A DNA stretch of 41,631 nt, from the NCBI GenBank assembly GCA_012959995.1, contig DUCC01000005.1, positions 1-41,631 of the forward strand, written 5' to 3'. Origin of the DNA: Acidimicrobiia bacterium (GTDB taxonomy: Bacteria; Actinomycetota; Acidimicrobiia; Acidimicrobiales; MedAcidi-G1). Below the pieces are notes generated by a model. It was not told where the DNA came from, did not search any database, and saw only the letters and a program-made list of their open reading frames with translations. A program made the position numbers and the translations under genes. Below, one piece after another: positions 6,248 to 14,564 of the stretch. Numbering within the stretch: position 1 is the stretch's first letter; each line of letters opens with the position of its first letter.

Positions 6248-6926
6248 CATCAACTCCTTCAATTTCGCTCACCGGGTTTTCTGCGTTGAACCGATGTTCT
6301 CGCTGCCAAGACTCACCATCGTGACGGCGCACCACCCGGCCCGGTACGCCTACTACCACCGAGTTGTCGGGGATAATCCCACCCACCACCGCATTGGCTC
6401 CCACCACCACATGGGCACCAATTTGCGCCCCCGGCAAAATCACTGCACCCGAACCAATCCAGCTCCCGGCGCCGATAACTACCAATTTTTCGCTGGGCAA
6501 TTGCGTGCCGATTGGTTCGTCAAGGTTTTCGTAGCCATGATTTTGATCAGTGATATAAACATTCATTCCAGTAAATACATCGTCGCCTATGTCTATAGAC
6601 CAATGACCGATGACGGAAGACCCTCGACCGATCAGACAGCGATCCCCAATGCGGACTACCGGGTTGGAAAGCATTTCTTGTCCTGGCCCCATGCCAGCCG
6701 ACAAGGTGACATGAGCACCGACCATGGTTTCTTCGCCAATCCAAATCCATTCTTCGCCAAACCCTGCTCCGGTAGGCCACCCGATAGCCGAGCCCTCACC
6801 AAACTGGCCAAAACGCTTCCCCTGGCGACTGTTTGGACCGATAATTGCTTGACGCTCCAACCAAGGCATCAACCGGCGATACCCCGCCCCCAGCCACATG
6901 CTGAGGGGTATCCGAAGCTTGGTCAT
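6237..6926 (-). CDS. Left-handed beta-helix (hexapeptide-repeat) acyltransferase
   Basis: The 229-residue protein is dominated by hexapeptide repeats of the [IV]-G-x-x-x-x type (VVRIGDRCLIGRGSSVIGH, IDIGDDVFTGMNVYI, VIGAGSWIGSGAVILPG, IGAHVVVGANAVVGG) ending in the usual IPDNSVVVGVPGRVVRR. The insertion with DQNHGYENLDEPIG carries the catalytic-type His of the xenobiotic/maltose acetyltransferase group (WbbJ-like). Those enzymes transfer acyl groups from acyl-CoA to sugars or similar hydroxyls in a trimer. The acceptor cannot be read here. It starts 34 bases from the divergent arfB start and overlaps the nitroreductase downstream. Confidence 0.85.
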   Translation of the reverse strand: MTKLRIPLSMWLGAGYRRLMPWLERQAIIGPNSRQGKRFGQFGEGSAIGWPTGAGFGEEWIWIGEETMVGAHVTLSAGMGPGQEMLSNPVVRIGDRCLIGRGSSVIGHWSIDIGDDVFTGMNVYITDQNHGYENLDEPIGTQLPSEKLVVIGAGSWIGSGAVILPGAQIGAHVVVGANAVVGGIIPDNSVVVGVPGRVVRRHDGESWQREHRFNAENPVSEIEGVDDDR

Positions 6927-6960
6927 CCCCGGACCCTACCGTTCTGGCCTACCGTGGAGT

Positions 6961-7380
6961 ATGGCCAGCCACGATCGAACTCTTTTTGCCGGGCCCGGGT
7001 GCCGTATACCCAGCAGTGAAATTGCTTGGCGCTTTGGTCCCACCGGCGGCCCCGGAGGCCAACACGCCAACCGTGCCCACACCCGAGTAGAGGCCACCAT
7101 CAACCTCGCCACAGCCCGCGGCATCAACGACGATGTGCGCACTCGCCTAGTGGCCCGCCTAGGCACCGAGATAAAAGTGACGGTAGATAAGCACCGCTCT
7201 CAGTCTCGTAATCGTGATCGAGCCATAGACCTTTTGCAAACTCGTCTCCAAGAAGCCCTGGTCACGCAAAAACGAAGGCGTCCTACTCGCCCCGGCCGAG
7301 GGGCCACCGAACGCCGCCTCAAAGCCAAAAAACAACAAAGCCAACGCAAAGCGAATCGTCGTAATTCTTGGGGTGAATAA
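6961..7380 (+). CDS. arfB: Peptidyl-tRNA hydrolase ArfB (ribosome rescue)
   Basis: A stand-alone class I release-factor catalytic domain of 139 residues: RFGPTGGPGGQHANR contains the universal GGQ loop that reaches the peptidyl-transferase centre, followed by R-V-E-A and a basic C-terminal tail (KRRRPTRPGRG, ERRLKAKKQQSQRKANRR) that in ArfB enters the empty mRNA channel of stalled ribosomes. Length and order match ArfB (YaeJ) rather than full release factors, which have codon-recognition domains. ATG at 6961 is preferred (GTGGAG upstream); longer in-frame starts read through the divergent gene's start. Confidence 0.9.
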   Translation: MASHDRTLFAGPGCRIPSSEIAWRFGPTGGPGGQHANRAHTRVEATINLATARGINDDVRTRLVARLGTEIKVTVDKHRSQSRNRDRAIDLLQTRLQEALVTQKRRRPTRPGRGATERRLKAKKQQSQRKANRRNSWGE

Positions 7381-7456
7381 TATTGCAACGAGTTTTCCAT
7401 TACTTTTCTGTTGAGGGCCACTGCGGGGTGGTTCCAGAACATGAAGGCGGAAATTC

Positions 7457-8362
7457 ATGAAACGAAATAACAATAGTAAATGGGCTTTGCGACCCACCTT
7501 GCTGGCTTTGCTTAGCATTTTGCTTCTTCCAGTTGCTGCGGCGGCCTTAGAGGGGCAGACGGCACCAGATGCGCCGGTGATTGTCGAAGACGCCCCAGTC
7601 GACGACCTTCCCCCACTGCCCGACTGCGACCTGGACCACCCCTGTGGCGACCCCGGGGTTGAGCCCGGCGACCCCCAAGACCCCACCACCCCAATTGCTC
7701 CCGGCGAGCCCCAATACCCCGACCTCGGGCCACCCCCATGTGGTAACACCGGAGAACCCTGTACCGGCGATGATCTTCCTCCACTGCCCGACTGCCCCGA
7801 GGATCACCTTTGCGGCGACCCCAGCATTGAACCCGGTGACCCCCAAGACCCCGACCTCGGGCTGCCCCCGTGTGGCAACACCGGCCTGCCCTGCGGAGAC
7901 CCAAACATTCCCCCCTGCCCCGTTGATGACCAAGCCTGCATCCCCCTGCCTCCTTGCCCACAAGACATGGACTGCATGGTGCCCGGCGGCCCCGTCATGG
8001 GCCCACCCCCGTGTGGCAACACCGGCCTGCCCTGCGGAGACCCAAACATTCCCCCCTGCCCGCAAGGGGATGAAGCGTGTGTTCCCGGGATCATGCCGCC
8101 TAACTGCCCCGACGGTTTTGATTGCTCGGTACCCCCAATGGGGAACCAACCCTCATGCCCACCCGAAGCCACCATGGACACCAACGGTCTCACCTGCTCA
8201 TGGTCTGACCCGGGTGGCAACTTCTTTACCATTGACCACCAAACCGGGCAAGGAACCGCACTAAGGCCCAACGGGGCTACTGATGCTTTCAATGTCCATA
8301 GAGGGCTCTCCCCCTTCCCGGCGAACCACCAAGCACCGCAGATTCCCCCTATCGCTAAGTGA
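7457..8362 (+). CDS. Secreted Pro/Cys/Asp-rich repetitive protein
   Basis: A signal peptide (KRNNNSKWALRP, then a Leu-rich core ending near VAAAALEG) is followed by about 200 residues of irregular repeats built from PPCGNTG-PCGDPNIPPCP, LPPLPDC-x-xDH-CGDP and EPGDPQDPD, rich in Pro, Asp, Gly and paired Cys. The last 80 residues are different (SWSDPGGNFFTIDHQTGQG and a low-complexity tail). I recognise no family. Regular CxxxxxPC spacing suggests disulfide-stapled polyproline-like structure or metal binding; both are inferences. DNA in the repeat is markedly C-rich compared with neighbours because of Pro codons. It stands alone between arfB and the desaturase. Confidence 0.7.
   Translation: MKRNNNSKWALRPTLLALLSILLLPVAAAALEGQTAPDAPVIVEDAPVDDLPPLPDCDLDHPCGDPGVEPGDPQDPTTPIAPGEPQYPDLGPPPCGNTGEPCTGDDLPPLPDCPEDHLCGDPSIEPGDPQDPDLGLPPCGNTGLPCGDPNIPPCPVDDQACIPLPPCPQDMDCMVPGGPVMGPPPCGNTGLPCGDPNIPPCPQGDEACVPGIMPPNCPDGFDCSVPPMGNQPSCPPEATMDTNGLTCSWSDPGGNFFTIDHQTGQGTALRPNGATDAFNVHRGLSPFPANHQAPQIPPIAK
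7865..8061 (+). repeat. 56-bp exact repeat pair within the Pro/Cys-rich gene
   Basis: Bases 7865-7920 and 8006-8061 are identical (offset 141, in frame) and encode the PPCGNTGLPCGDPNIPPCP unit; a diverged third unit starts near 7733. Exact identity points to recent duplication or ongoing homogenisation. Confidence 0.9.
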
Positions 8363-8451
8363 CCGAAGAACACCAAAAGTGGCCCTCATCTCTCGTAGTG
8401 TGTATAGGCTGAACCTGCAACCGGCATTGACCTTTCAACCACTTGAGGACC

Positions 8452-9501
8452 ATGACCCAAACACTTGAAGCCCCACCGCTGACTTTAAAAGACGTCATTG
8501 ACGTCGTGCCAGCTTCGTGTCGTGAACGCTCTACGAGCCGCGGCATGTTTTTGGTAGCCCGTGACACCACGGTCTACGCCGCTGCCTTGTTGGGTATTAT
8601 TTTTAGCCCTGCTTGGTGGGTAACTTTACCGTTGCTGGTGGCCGCAGGTTTTATGGTGGCCGGTCTTTTTGTTCTGGGCCACGATGCCGCCCATGGTGCG
8701 CTCACCGACAACAACAAACTCAACAAACTCTTAGGCCGGGCGTTGCTTATCCCTTCATTTCATATTCATGAAGCGTGGGTACTGGGGCATAACCGCATTC
8801 ACCACGGCCACACCGTGCGCCAAGGCATGGACTTCGTTTGGCACCCCGTGACCGTTGAGGAATACCAAGCCATGGGCCTCTTGGGCCGTTTACGCCACCG
8901 AGTAGAATGGGGGCCATTGGGTGCTTTGCCTTACTACCTGCGGCAAGTGTGGTGGACTAAAATGATCCGCCTCAAAAAGCCACCTGCGAAATGGGTTACT
9001 GCCATCCGTAAAGACCGAGCCTTGCTTTATGCCGCCATGTTGGCGGGGGCCACCGGGGCAGCGTTTTTGGGTGGGCTGGCTTCCGGGAACCTTTGGGGCG
9101 CTCTTTGGATGATTACCAAACTGTTGATCATCCCATTTTTGATCTTCACTTTTTTCATTGGCTGGACCGTTTACATGCACCATATTTCGCCGGAGATTCG
9201 TTGGTGGCCACGACAAAAATGGAACAAAGTATCCGGACAGCTTGATGGCACCACCGTTTTGCGTATCCCGTGGTACATGAACCTTATTTTTCATTGGATC
9301 TTTCTGCACACACCTCACCATGTAGATATGCGTATTCCTTGTTACCGGCTGCCTCTGGCCACCGAAGCGATCATGGAAGCCTTCCCTGACCGGGCCATTG
9401 ACCGCAAACTTCGCTTTAAAGACTATTTAACGGCCGTAAAGGTGTGCAAACTTTACGACTTCGAAGCCGGCACCTGGCTGCCTTATTCAGCAGTTCGTTA
9501 A
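8452..9501 (+). CDS. Membrane fatty acid desaturase
   Basis: The 349-residue protein has the three His boxes of the membrane fatty acid desaturase family: HDAAH (after a long hydrophobic pair of helices), HNRIHHGH, and HTPHH near the C-terminus, with further hydrophobic segments between boxes 2 and 3 (about residues 180-245). These eight His ligate a di-iron centre that introduces a double bond into an acyl chain using O2 and a reductant. Box pattern resembles the DesA/omega type acting on lipid-bound acyl chains, though substrate and regiochemistry cannot be read. GAGG at 8445-8448 supports ATG at 8452. Monocistronic as far as seen. Confidence 0.9.
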   Translation: MTQTLEAPPLTLKDVIDVVPASCRERSTSRGMFLVARDTTVYAAALLGIIFSPAWWVTLPLLVAAGFMVAGLFVLGHDAAHGALTDNNKLNKLLGRALLIPSFHIHEAWVLGHNRIHHGHTVRQGMDFVWHPVTVEEYQAMGLLGRLRHRVEWGPLGALPYYLRQVWWTKMIRLKKPPAKWVTAIRKDRALLYAAMLAGATGAAFLGGLASGNLWGALWMITKLLIIPFLIFTFFIGWTVYMHHISPEIRWWPRQKWNKVSGQLDGTTVLRIPWYMNLIFHWIFLHTPHHVDMRIPCYRLPLATEAIMEAFPDRAIDRKLRFKDYLTAVKVCKLYDFEAGTWLPYSAVR

Positions 9502-9784
9502 AAATTAGAACGAATATCTGACTCCCATTTCGTTCATTTTCTGTTTTTAAGGCAAACCGGTCACAACAAAGGAATAAGGCAGAGTCGCCCAGTTTCCGCC
9601 TAGTGAGTCACGAATATCTCCTATCCAGAATATTTCCGTTCCCCCAATTCCTGTTATCCATATTTAAAAGCAAACCAACAAAAATGTGTCAATCGTCACT
9701 TTTTTTGTTGCCCCCCCTAATTACGTTTAGCGTGGTCGTAGCGCATTAATACGTTAACTAACAATTACCTTTGGAGGAAAATTT
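9502..9784. other. AT-rich intergenic leader of the cupredoxin gene
   Basis: The 283 bases between desaturase and cupredoxin are much more AT-rich than the genes around them and contain no credible ORF or hairpin. A strong GGAGG at 9773-9777 sits 7 bases before the ATG at 9785. I see no convincing -35/-10 pair. Confidence 0.5.
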
Positions 9785-10216
9785 ATGAACGGTTGACTGA
9801 CTCTTTGAATACTGCTTGGGGTTGCCGGGCTCGCCGTTTTAGCCCTCCCGCTTTCCGCTTGCGCTAAAGACGCAGTAACCGCAGGCTCTTCGTCTTTGCA
9901 TTCGTTGGAGGCAGAAGCCGCAGAGTTCGCTTTTAGCCCCGGCGAGTGGTCTGTGCCTTCTGGAAACGAAATCGCTGTCACCTTTTATAACGCGGGCAGC
10001 ATCGAACATGAATGGGCAGTAATCAAACTCGGTGAAGACCTCATCACCGGTGATGACTTCACCGAAGAAAAAGTATTTTGGGAAGTTGAAAAACGTAAAC
10101 CCGGCGTCTTGGTTACTAAGAACTTCACTTGGGACACCCCCGGCACTTACCAAATCGTTTGTGCCCTTGACGGCCACTTTGATGCGGGGATGGTTGGAAG
10201 CCTTACCGTTAGTTAA
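9785..10216 (+). CDS. Cupredoxin-type copper lipoprotein, signal peptide interrupted by two in-frame TGA codons
   Basis: From the ATG at 9785 (strong GGAGG upstream) the frame reads M-N-G-TGA-LTL-TGA-ILLGVAGLAVLALPLSAC and continues uninterrupted to 10216. With Trp at both TGA codons (9794, 9806) this is a textbook lipoprotein signal with lipobox LSAC. The mature part (about 115 residues) is a one-domain cupredoxin: His in NAGSIEHEW, and Cys, His and Met in VCALDGHFDAGM, the type 1 copper ligands. The likely role is electron transfer or copper binding at the outer face of the membrane. Other genes here use TGA as stop, so the code is standard. It is a double nonsense mutant, or translation begins at a non-AUG codon after 9808 (ATA 9809, CTG 9812), or at TTG 9896 without a signal. 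Confidence 0.75.
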
Positions 10217-10237
10217 ACGCCAAAACGCTCTTACTTA

Positions 10238-10278
10238 GATCCCTGCTGATCGCCCTTCGGGGATGGTCAGCAGGGATC
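10238..10278. terminator. Bidirectional terminator between cupredoxin and GNAT genes
   Basis: A 14-bp stem (GATCCCTGCTGATC / GGTCAGCAGGGATC, one G-T pair) with a 13-base loop, followed by TTT on the plus strand and preceded by an A-containing stretch. It lies between convergent genes and includes the stop codon of the GNAT gene. Confidence 0.75.
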
Positions 10279-10704
10279 TTTGCTGTTATCTAGGTTGCGC
10301 AAGTAGTAACGAATATCGGGCTGCACTTCATATCCTGCTTCTTCCCAGAAGGTTTGGGCCCCCGTGTTGCTCGCCCACACTTCTAACCGGATGCGCGCAA
10401 TGCCCCGTTTCGTGAACCTGCGCTCTAATTCATCAGTTATTTGTTGCCCAAACCCTTGGCGACGATGGTCATGGTGTATCGCTAAGCGTTTAATGCGCCC
10501 CCGATGCCCGTCGTAGGTTCCCATCACGGTGGCCACTATCTGTCCACCAGTTTCCCCTACTAAAAACAAGTCAAGGTCACGGGTCATCTTCTCGATTATT
10601 TCTTGGGCGACATCACCGGCTAAGGCGTAGTTGGTCATGCCTGCTTCCGTCCACAAAGCCTCTACTGCTTCGATATCGGTACGTTCAATTTGTCGAATAA
10701 GCAT
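10267..10704 (-). CDS. GNAT-family N-acetyltransferase
   Basis: The 145-residue product is a complete GNAT domain: LIRQIERTDIEAVEALW at the N-terminus, the acetyl-CoA pyrophosphate loop in AIHHDHRRQGFGQQITDELE (R/Q-x-x-G-x-G/A type), and the terminal ASNTGAQTFWEEAGYE strand-helix. It resembles the small YpeA-like acetyltransferases of unknown acceptor. ATG at 10704 is chosen because AAGGA lies just ahead; the longer start at 10752 would extend further into the Rieske gene. It still overlaps the end of that gene by 20 bases, so the two are probably one transcript. Confidence 0.85.
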   Translation of the reverse strand: MLIRQIERTDIEAVEALWTEAGMTNYALAGDVAQEIIEKMTRDLDLFLVGETGGQIVATVMGTYDGHRGRIKRLAIHHDHRRQGFGQQITDELERRFTKRGIARIRLEVWASNTGAQTFWEEAGYEVQPDIRYYLRNLDNSKDPC

Positions 10705-11863
10705 TTTTTCCTTCATCGCATGCCAACAAACGCTTGGCATACCAGTCGGCAAAGCGAGCTACATTTGGCTCGAGATCAGCATGGCGGCCTTGACGTGAAA
10801 ATGGTGAATTTTGACCTCGAAATTGTTGTTCAAGCATAGGGATATCTTCATCCAAAGCAGCGTCAAAACGTTCAAAGTAGATGCCTGATTTCTTAGCAAA
10901 ATCAGGCAAATCCAACGTGCTTTGTGGAAAACACACCCACATGACAACCTGGCACCGACGAGGCCCATCAGGGTGCACTTCGTACATCCATAAAGCGTCC
11001 GAACCATAGGCAACGGCCAGGTTGGGAAAAATCCACGAGTAGCGCACGCCGGCCCTCAACCGGCCAACGAGTTGTTCCATTACCGGAAGGTTCTGACCTG
11101 TTTTTTGCTGGTCATCAAGTAATGCCCCGGTGCCTTCGGTGGTCCCAAAATGTGTAGCGAAAGCACCTTCTACTTTTTCGGAGGCATCGGGAGCGTTGTA
11201 GGTGGCATCAATGCTGGTGGGGTGCACATAGGGCAGGTGGTAATACTCGTTAAATACTTCGGCGAACGATTTCCAATTGCACTCCACCGAAAACTCTCGC
11301 CGGCGAGCAGTGACCAAATCTGCACCTTTCCAAGGCTTATGGATCTGCGAGAACTCGCCTACCCATTGTTCAAACGGCGATGGGTTTTCGGCCAAGCTCA
11401 CCAAGGCAAACCCTTCCCACTCCACCATTGCAAACTCCACCAAACCAAAATCTTCATTAACGAAACCGGGTGTGTTGCCCATACGTGGTGCGCCTACCAA
11501 GCGGCCATCTCGGGCATAAGTCCAAAAATGAAAACGGCAGCGCATGCGAGCGCAATGCCCTTCACCTTCCATTATTTGTGCAGCTCTATGACGACAAGTG
11601 TTTGCAAAAGCCCGCAACACCCCATCATCGCCGCGCACAACCACCAGTGGGACGCCACCCACCTCTAGAGCCACAAAATGCCCGGGGGCAGTCCATCGGT
11701 CGGCCCGACCAACCCCTACCCACCCTCTACGGAAGATCGTTTCCTGCTCTACGGAGTAAACCTCTTGGCTGGTGTAGCACTCTGAGGGCAAGGTCCAGTT
11801 GTTTTCTGGCTCACCCAAGCAACGCTTAAGTTTTTCGCTAAGTGAACTTGTCAGTGTTGTCAT
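10685..11863 (-). CDS. Rieske non-heme iron ring-hydroxylating-type oxygenase, alpha subunit
   Basis: The 392-residue protein has a Rieske [2Fe-2S] site at Cys90-x-His92 and Cys109-x-x-His112, and a catalytic domain with SFAEVFNEYYHLPYVHP (His209 and His214 of the mononuclear iron triad, with the conserved N/E bridging residues just before). A downstream Asp, probably in the AALDED segment, would complete the triad. The CNWKSF entry and overall length fit the clade that includes carnitine, glycine-betaine and related quaternary-amine oxygenases; aromatic substrates cannot be excluded. No reductase subunit is adjacent. A GNAT gene overlaps its 3' end. Confidence 0.85.
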   Translation of the reverse strand: MTTLTSSLSEKLKRCLGEPENNWTLPSECYTSQEVYSVEQETIFRRGWVGVGRADRWTAPGHFVALEVGGVPLVVVRGDDGVLRAFANTCRHRAAQIMEGEGHCARMRCRFHFWTYARDGRLVGAPRMGNTPGFVNEDFGLVEFAMVEWEGFALVSLAENPSPFEQWVGEFSQIHKPWKGADLVTARRREFSVECNWKSFAEVFNEYYHLPYVHPTSIDATYNAPDASEKVEGAFATHFGTTEGTGALLDDQQKTGQNLPVMEQLVGRLRAGVRYSWIFPNLAVAYGSDALWMYEVHPDGPRRCQVVMWVCFPQSTLDLPDFAKKSGIYFERFDAALDEDIPMLEQQFRGQNSPFSRQGRHADLEPNVARFADWYAKRLLACDEGKNAYSTN

Positions 11864-11953
11864 AGCGAAAAACTATGCGAGCGCACGCCTAAGAGCAAAC
11901 TTTTTCTGCGCCGCTCCCGCTGCTATTGTCTTGGCAACCATGGTCGCCTTTCT

Positions 11954-13177
11954 ATGAGCAACCCCGCTCCCTCTCCTTCATCAACAACTTCGCCGCGTCG
12001 CTGGTTCGAAGGCCTCAACGGTTTGCGAGCCATCGCTGCTTTGCTCATCGTGGTTGACCACTCAGCCGAATCAAGTGGGCTTACTTTTCGTAGCGAATTT
12101 TGGGGCCCGTATCTTGCTCGGTTAGATATCGGGGTTTCTATCTTTTTTGCTCTCTCGGGGTTCCTCCTGTTTTACCCTTTCGTCAAAGCCCAATTCGCTA
12201 ATCAACCGGCCCCTCCAACTAAATCGTTTTGGTTTCGCCGGGCCCTGCGCATTTACCCGGGTTATTGGGTGGCCTTGATTATTGTTTTGGCCTTTGACCT
12301 CGGGCGCCCGGTCAAAGACTCGTTCGGATTCTTTATGTCCTTTGGCCTTTTACACACCTATACCCGTGACATCAACCAGGTATTTTCTGGCATAACCCAA
12401 TCATGGAGTTTGGTGACCGAATTGGGTTTTTATTTGGTTTTGCCTTTATTGGCTTGGGTCGGCGGAAAGCTCGGCAAAGGAAAAACCATTAACCAGCAAG
12501 CCATCCGCTTGCTTGCTTGGTGTGCCTTCTTAGCCTTAGCGAGCTTGGCCTCTCGGGCCGCGATATTTTTAAGCACCGGTTACGCCCTAGGAAGTTGGGG
12601 CAGCAACTCCATGTCGTGGACTCCGGCCTACTTAGATATTTTTGCCGCCGGTATGGCCCTTGCTGTTCTTTCCGCCTGGAGAGAACAGCACCCAGAAGGA
12701 TGCAGCAGGCTTCAGTCGCTGGCCGCCCGACCTTGGCTTTGGTGGTCAAGCGCCGCATTTCTTTATTGGGGAATGTGCACACAACTCAACTTGGCCACCG
12801 GCATCAATCGCTCAACTTTTGAACTCGAAGTAGTACGCCAAAGCATTTACGGTTTAATCGGTGTTTGTTTAATCGTCCCCATCGCTTTTTCCTCTTCTCG
12901 CTCTACCTTGACTTCCCGTCTATTGGAAAGCCGTTTGTTGAACTACCTCGGGGTGGTTTCTTACGGCATTTATCTCTGGCACCAAGCATTCATTAACCTG
13001 GCTCATCGTTTTTTAGATTGGCCTGAGCTAACGGGCAGTTTCTGGGTCATCTTGACCTTCGGGGTTTTGGGATCCATTGGCGCCGCAGGTTTGAGTCACC
13101 GCTTTGTCGAAACCCCGCTTACTAAAGCGGGTAAATCTTTGCTAAATAAACCTGGCCAACCAAAGCCCACGCTATGA
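11954..13177 (+). CDS. Acyltransferase 3 (OafA/YrhL-type) membrane protein, copy 1
   Basis: The 407-residue integral membrane protein begins with WFEGLNGLRAIAALLIVVDHS, the signature of acyltransferase 3, where the His is catalytic. About ten hydrophobic segments follow, with FFALSGFLLFYPF, RRALRIYPGYWVAL and a final YGIYLWHQAFINLAHRF. Family members O-acylate surface sugars or lipids using cytoplasmic acyl-CoA. No SGNH domain is fused at the C-terminus. The stop overlaps the start of the next gene by 4 bases, and the two proteins align along their whole length, so this is a tandem duplication. Confidence 0.9.
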   Translation: MSNPAPSPSSTTSPRRWFEGLNGLRAIAALLIVVDHSAESSGLTFRSEFWGPYLARLDIGVSIFFALSGFLLFYPFVKAQFANQPAPPTKSFWFRRALRIYPGYWVALIIVLAFDLGRPVKDSFGFFMSFGLLHTYTRDINQVFSGITQSWSLVTELGFYLVLPLLAWVGGKLGKGKTINQQAIRLLAWCAFLALASLASRAAIFLSTGYALGSWGSNSMSWTPAYLDIFAAGMALAVLSAWREQHPEGCSRLQSLAARPWLWWSSAAFLYWGMCTQLNLATGINRSTFELEVVRQSIYGLIGVCLIVPIAFSSSRSTLTSRLLESRLLNYLGVVSYGIYLWHQAFINLAHRFLDWPELTGSFWVILTFGVLGSIGAAGLSHRFVETPLTKAGKSLLNKPGQPKPTL

Positions 13178-14361
13178 CAGCCACTGCCTCCCCCACCCGA
13201 TGGTTTGTTGGGCTTAACGGGTTACGAGCCATAGCTGCTTTGTTAATCGTTGTTCACCATGCGGGGTTTTCCAGCGGGGTTACTTTTCGTTACGCAACAA
13301 CTGGCCTCTTTCTTTCACGGCTTGATCTCGGCGTTTCTCTTTTCTTTGTACTTTCTGGTTTCCTTCTCTTTCGCCCTTTTGTTGTTGCACAACTCAACGA
13401 CAGCAACGCACCTTCCACCGGGGCATTTTGGATCCGCCGGGTTCTTCGTGTTTTTCCTGGGTATTGGTTAGCTCTCTTCGGACAACTGGCTTTTAACGTG
13501 GTGGTGGTGGGCGGGATTAGTGGCCTTTTTTTCTCGGCATTTTTAGTGCACATTTATCACCCAGATTTAGCGCTTACAGGAATAACTCAGTCGTGGAGCC
13601 TGGCAACCGAACTTGGCTTCTATCTTCTCCTCCCTTTGATTGCTTTGGTCAGTGGAAGGCTTAACCGCGGCAAAACCATCAACCAGCGCGTGCATCGCTT
13701 GTTTTTCATGTGCCTCGGGCTGGCTGGATTAAGTTTTACTTTCCGTCTTTTCATGGCCAACCTTGCTCCTCAGGAGGGATTGTGGTGGGGCGGAACGGCC
13801 AATTTATGGACCACCTCCTATCTCGATACTTTTGCCGCAGGTATGGCCTTATCGGTGCTTTCTGTTTGGGCTGACAAAAACCCTCAGGTAAAGGCCAAAA
13901 TCGCGGCCGCTGCTCGCTACCCGTGGATGTGGTGGGGAGGCACCGTTGTATTGCTCTGGATCGTTTCTACTCAATTAGGTTTGAACAGCGAGTTCGTGAC
14001 CGGGTTTTGGCATAACAACATCGTGGTCGATCTACAGCGTCAAACCATTTATCTATTCATTGGAGTCACCTTGCTGGTGCCGGTTGTCTTCTCAGAAGAA
14101 TCATCTTCTTGGGGACTTAAAATACTGTCTAGCCGCCCCTTAGTTTTTCTCGGCATTTCTTCTTACGGGATTTACCTCTGGCACCAAGCGTTTCTCACTT
14201 TGGCACACCGGTGGCTTCAGTGGCCCGAACTGAGCGGTAATATTTTTGTTTTGCTGGCCATTGCTTTTGTCGGTTCTACTGCTGCAGCAGCCCTTAGTCA
14301 CTACCTTTTCGAAGACCCAATCATCAAATTAGGAAAACGGTTCCTCCAACGCTCTCCGTGA
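13174..14361 (+). CDS. Acyltransferase 3 membrane protein, copy 2
   Basis: The 395-residue paralogue of the preceding gene begins WFVGLNGLRAIAALLIVVHHA (catalytic-type His), with FFVLSGFLLFRPF, RRVLRVFPGYWLAL and SSYGIYLWHQAFLTLAHRW in the same order. It starts within the ATGA overlap, so it is translationally coupled to copy 1. Divergence is moderate at protein level, so the duplication is not recent; the two could acylate different acceptors or act as a pair. Confidence 0.9.
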   Translation: MTATASPTRWFVGLNGLRAIAALLIVVHHAGFSSGVTFRYATTGLFLSRLDLGVSLFFVLSGFLLFRPFVVAQLNDSNAPSTGAFWIRRVLRVFPGYWLALFGQLAFNVVVVGGISGLFFSAFLVHIYHPDLALTGITQSWSLATELGFYLLLPLIALVSGRLNRGKTINQRVHRLFFMCLGLAGLSFTFRLFMANLAPQEGLWWGGTANLWTTSYLDTFAAGMALSVLSVWADKNPQVKAKIAAAARYPWMWWGGTVVLLWIVSTQLGLNSEFVTGFWHNNIVVDLQRQTIYLFIGVTLLVPVVFSEESSSWGLKILSSRPLVFLGISSYGIYLWHQAFLTLAHRWLQWPELSGNIFVLLAIAFVGSTAAAALSHYLFEDPIIKLGKRFLQRSP

Positions 14362-14564
14362 CAGTCGCCACATCAGAGCGCAAACCGAGGCATTGCTGGC
14401 TACCCTTGTCTTTGCTCCGGTAGCAATATTGCCGGTGGGTTCGCAGACGGGCGTTGGTTCTTCCAGTCAGAGTGAACCAACAAAACGAAAACTGACCGCA
14501 GAAAACTTTCTGCGGCAACGCGAACCCTTACTGTCCGCCGAACGCGGGCCAGGAGCAATACATT
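14362..14564 (+). other. Untranslated leader of the DEAD-box/cold-shock gene with a strong hairpin
   Basis: The 203-base gap contains a perfect palindrome at 14496-14515 (8-bp stem CCGCAGAA / TTCTGCGG, 4-base loop) and a weaker inverted repeat at 14417-14435 around GCAATATTGC. No ORF is convincing. A structured leader would fit cold-regulated translation, as known for cspA mRNAs, but nothing in the sequence proves it. Confidence 0.4.

Noticed and set aside
9785-9820. Genome-wide reassignment of TGA to Trp
   Set aside because: At least the small ORF at 2472, the sigma factor, the beta-helix acyltransferase, the Pro/Cys-rich protein, mshC-operon members and trpB end in TGA at family-appropriate places.
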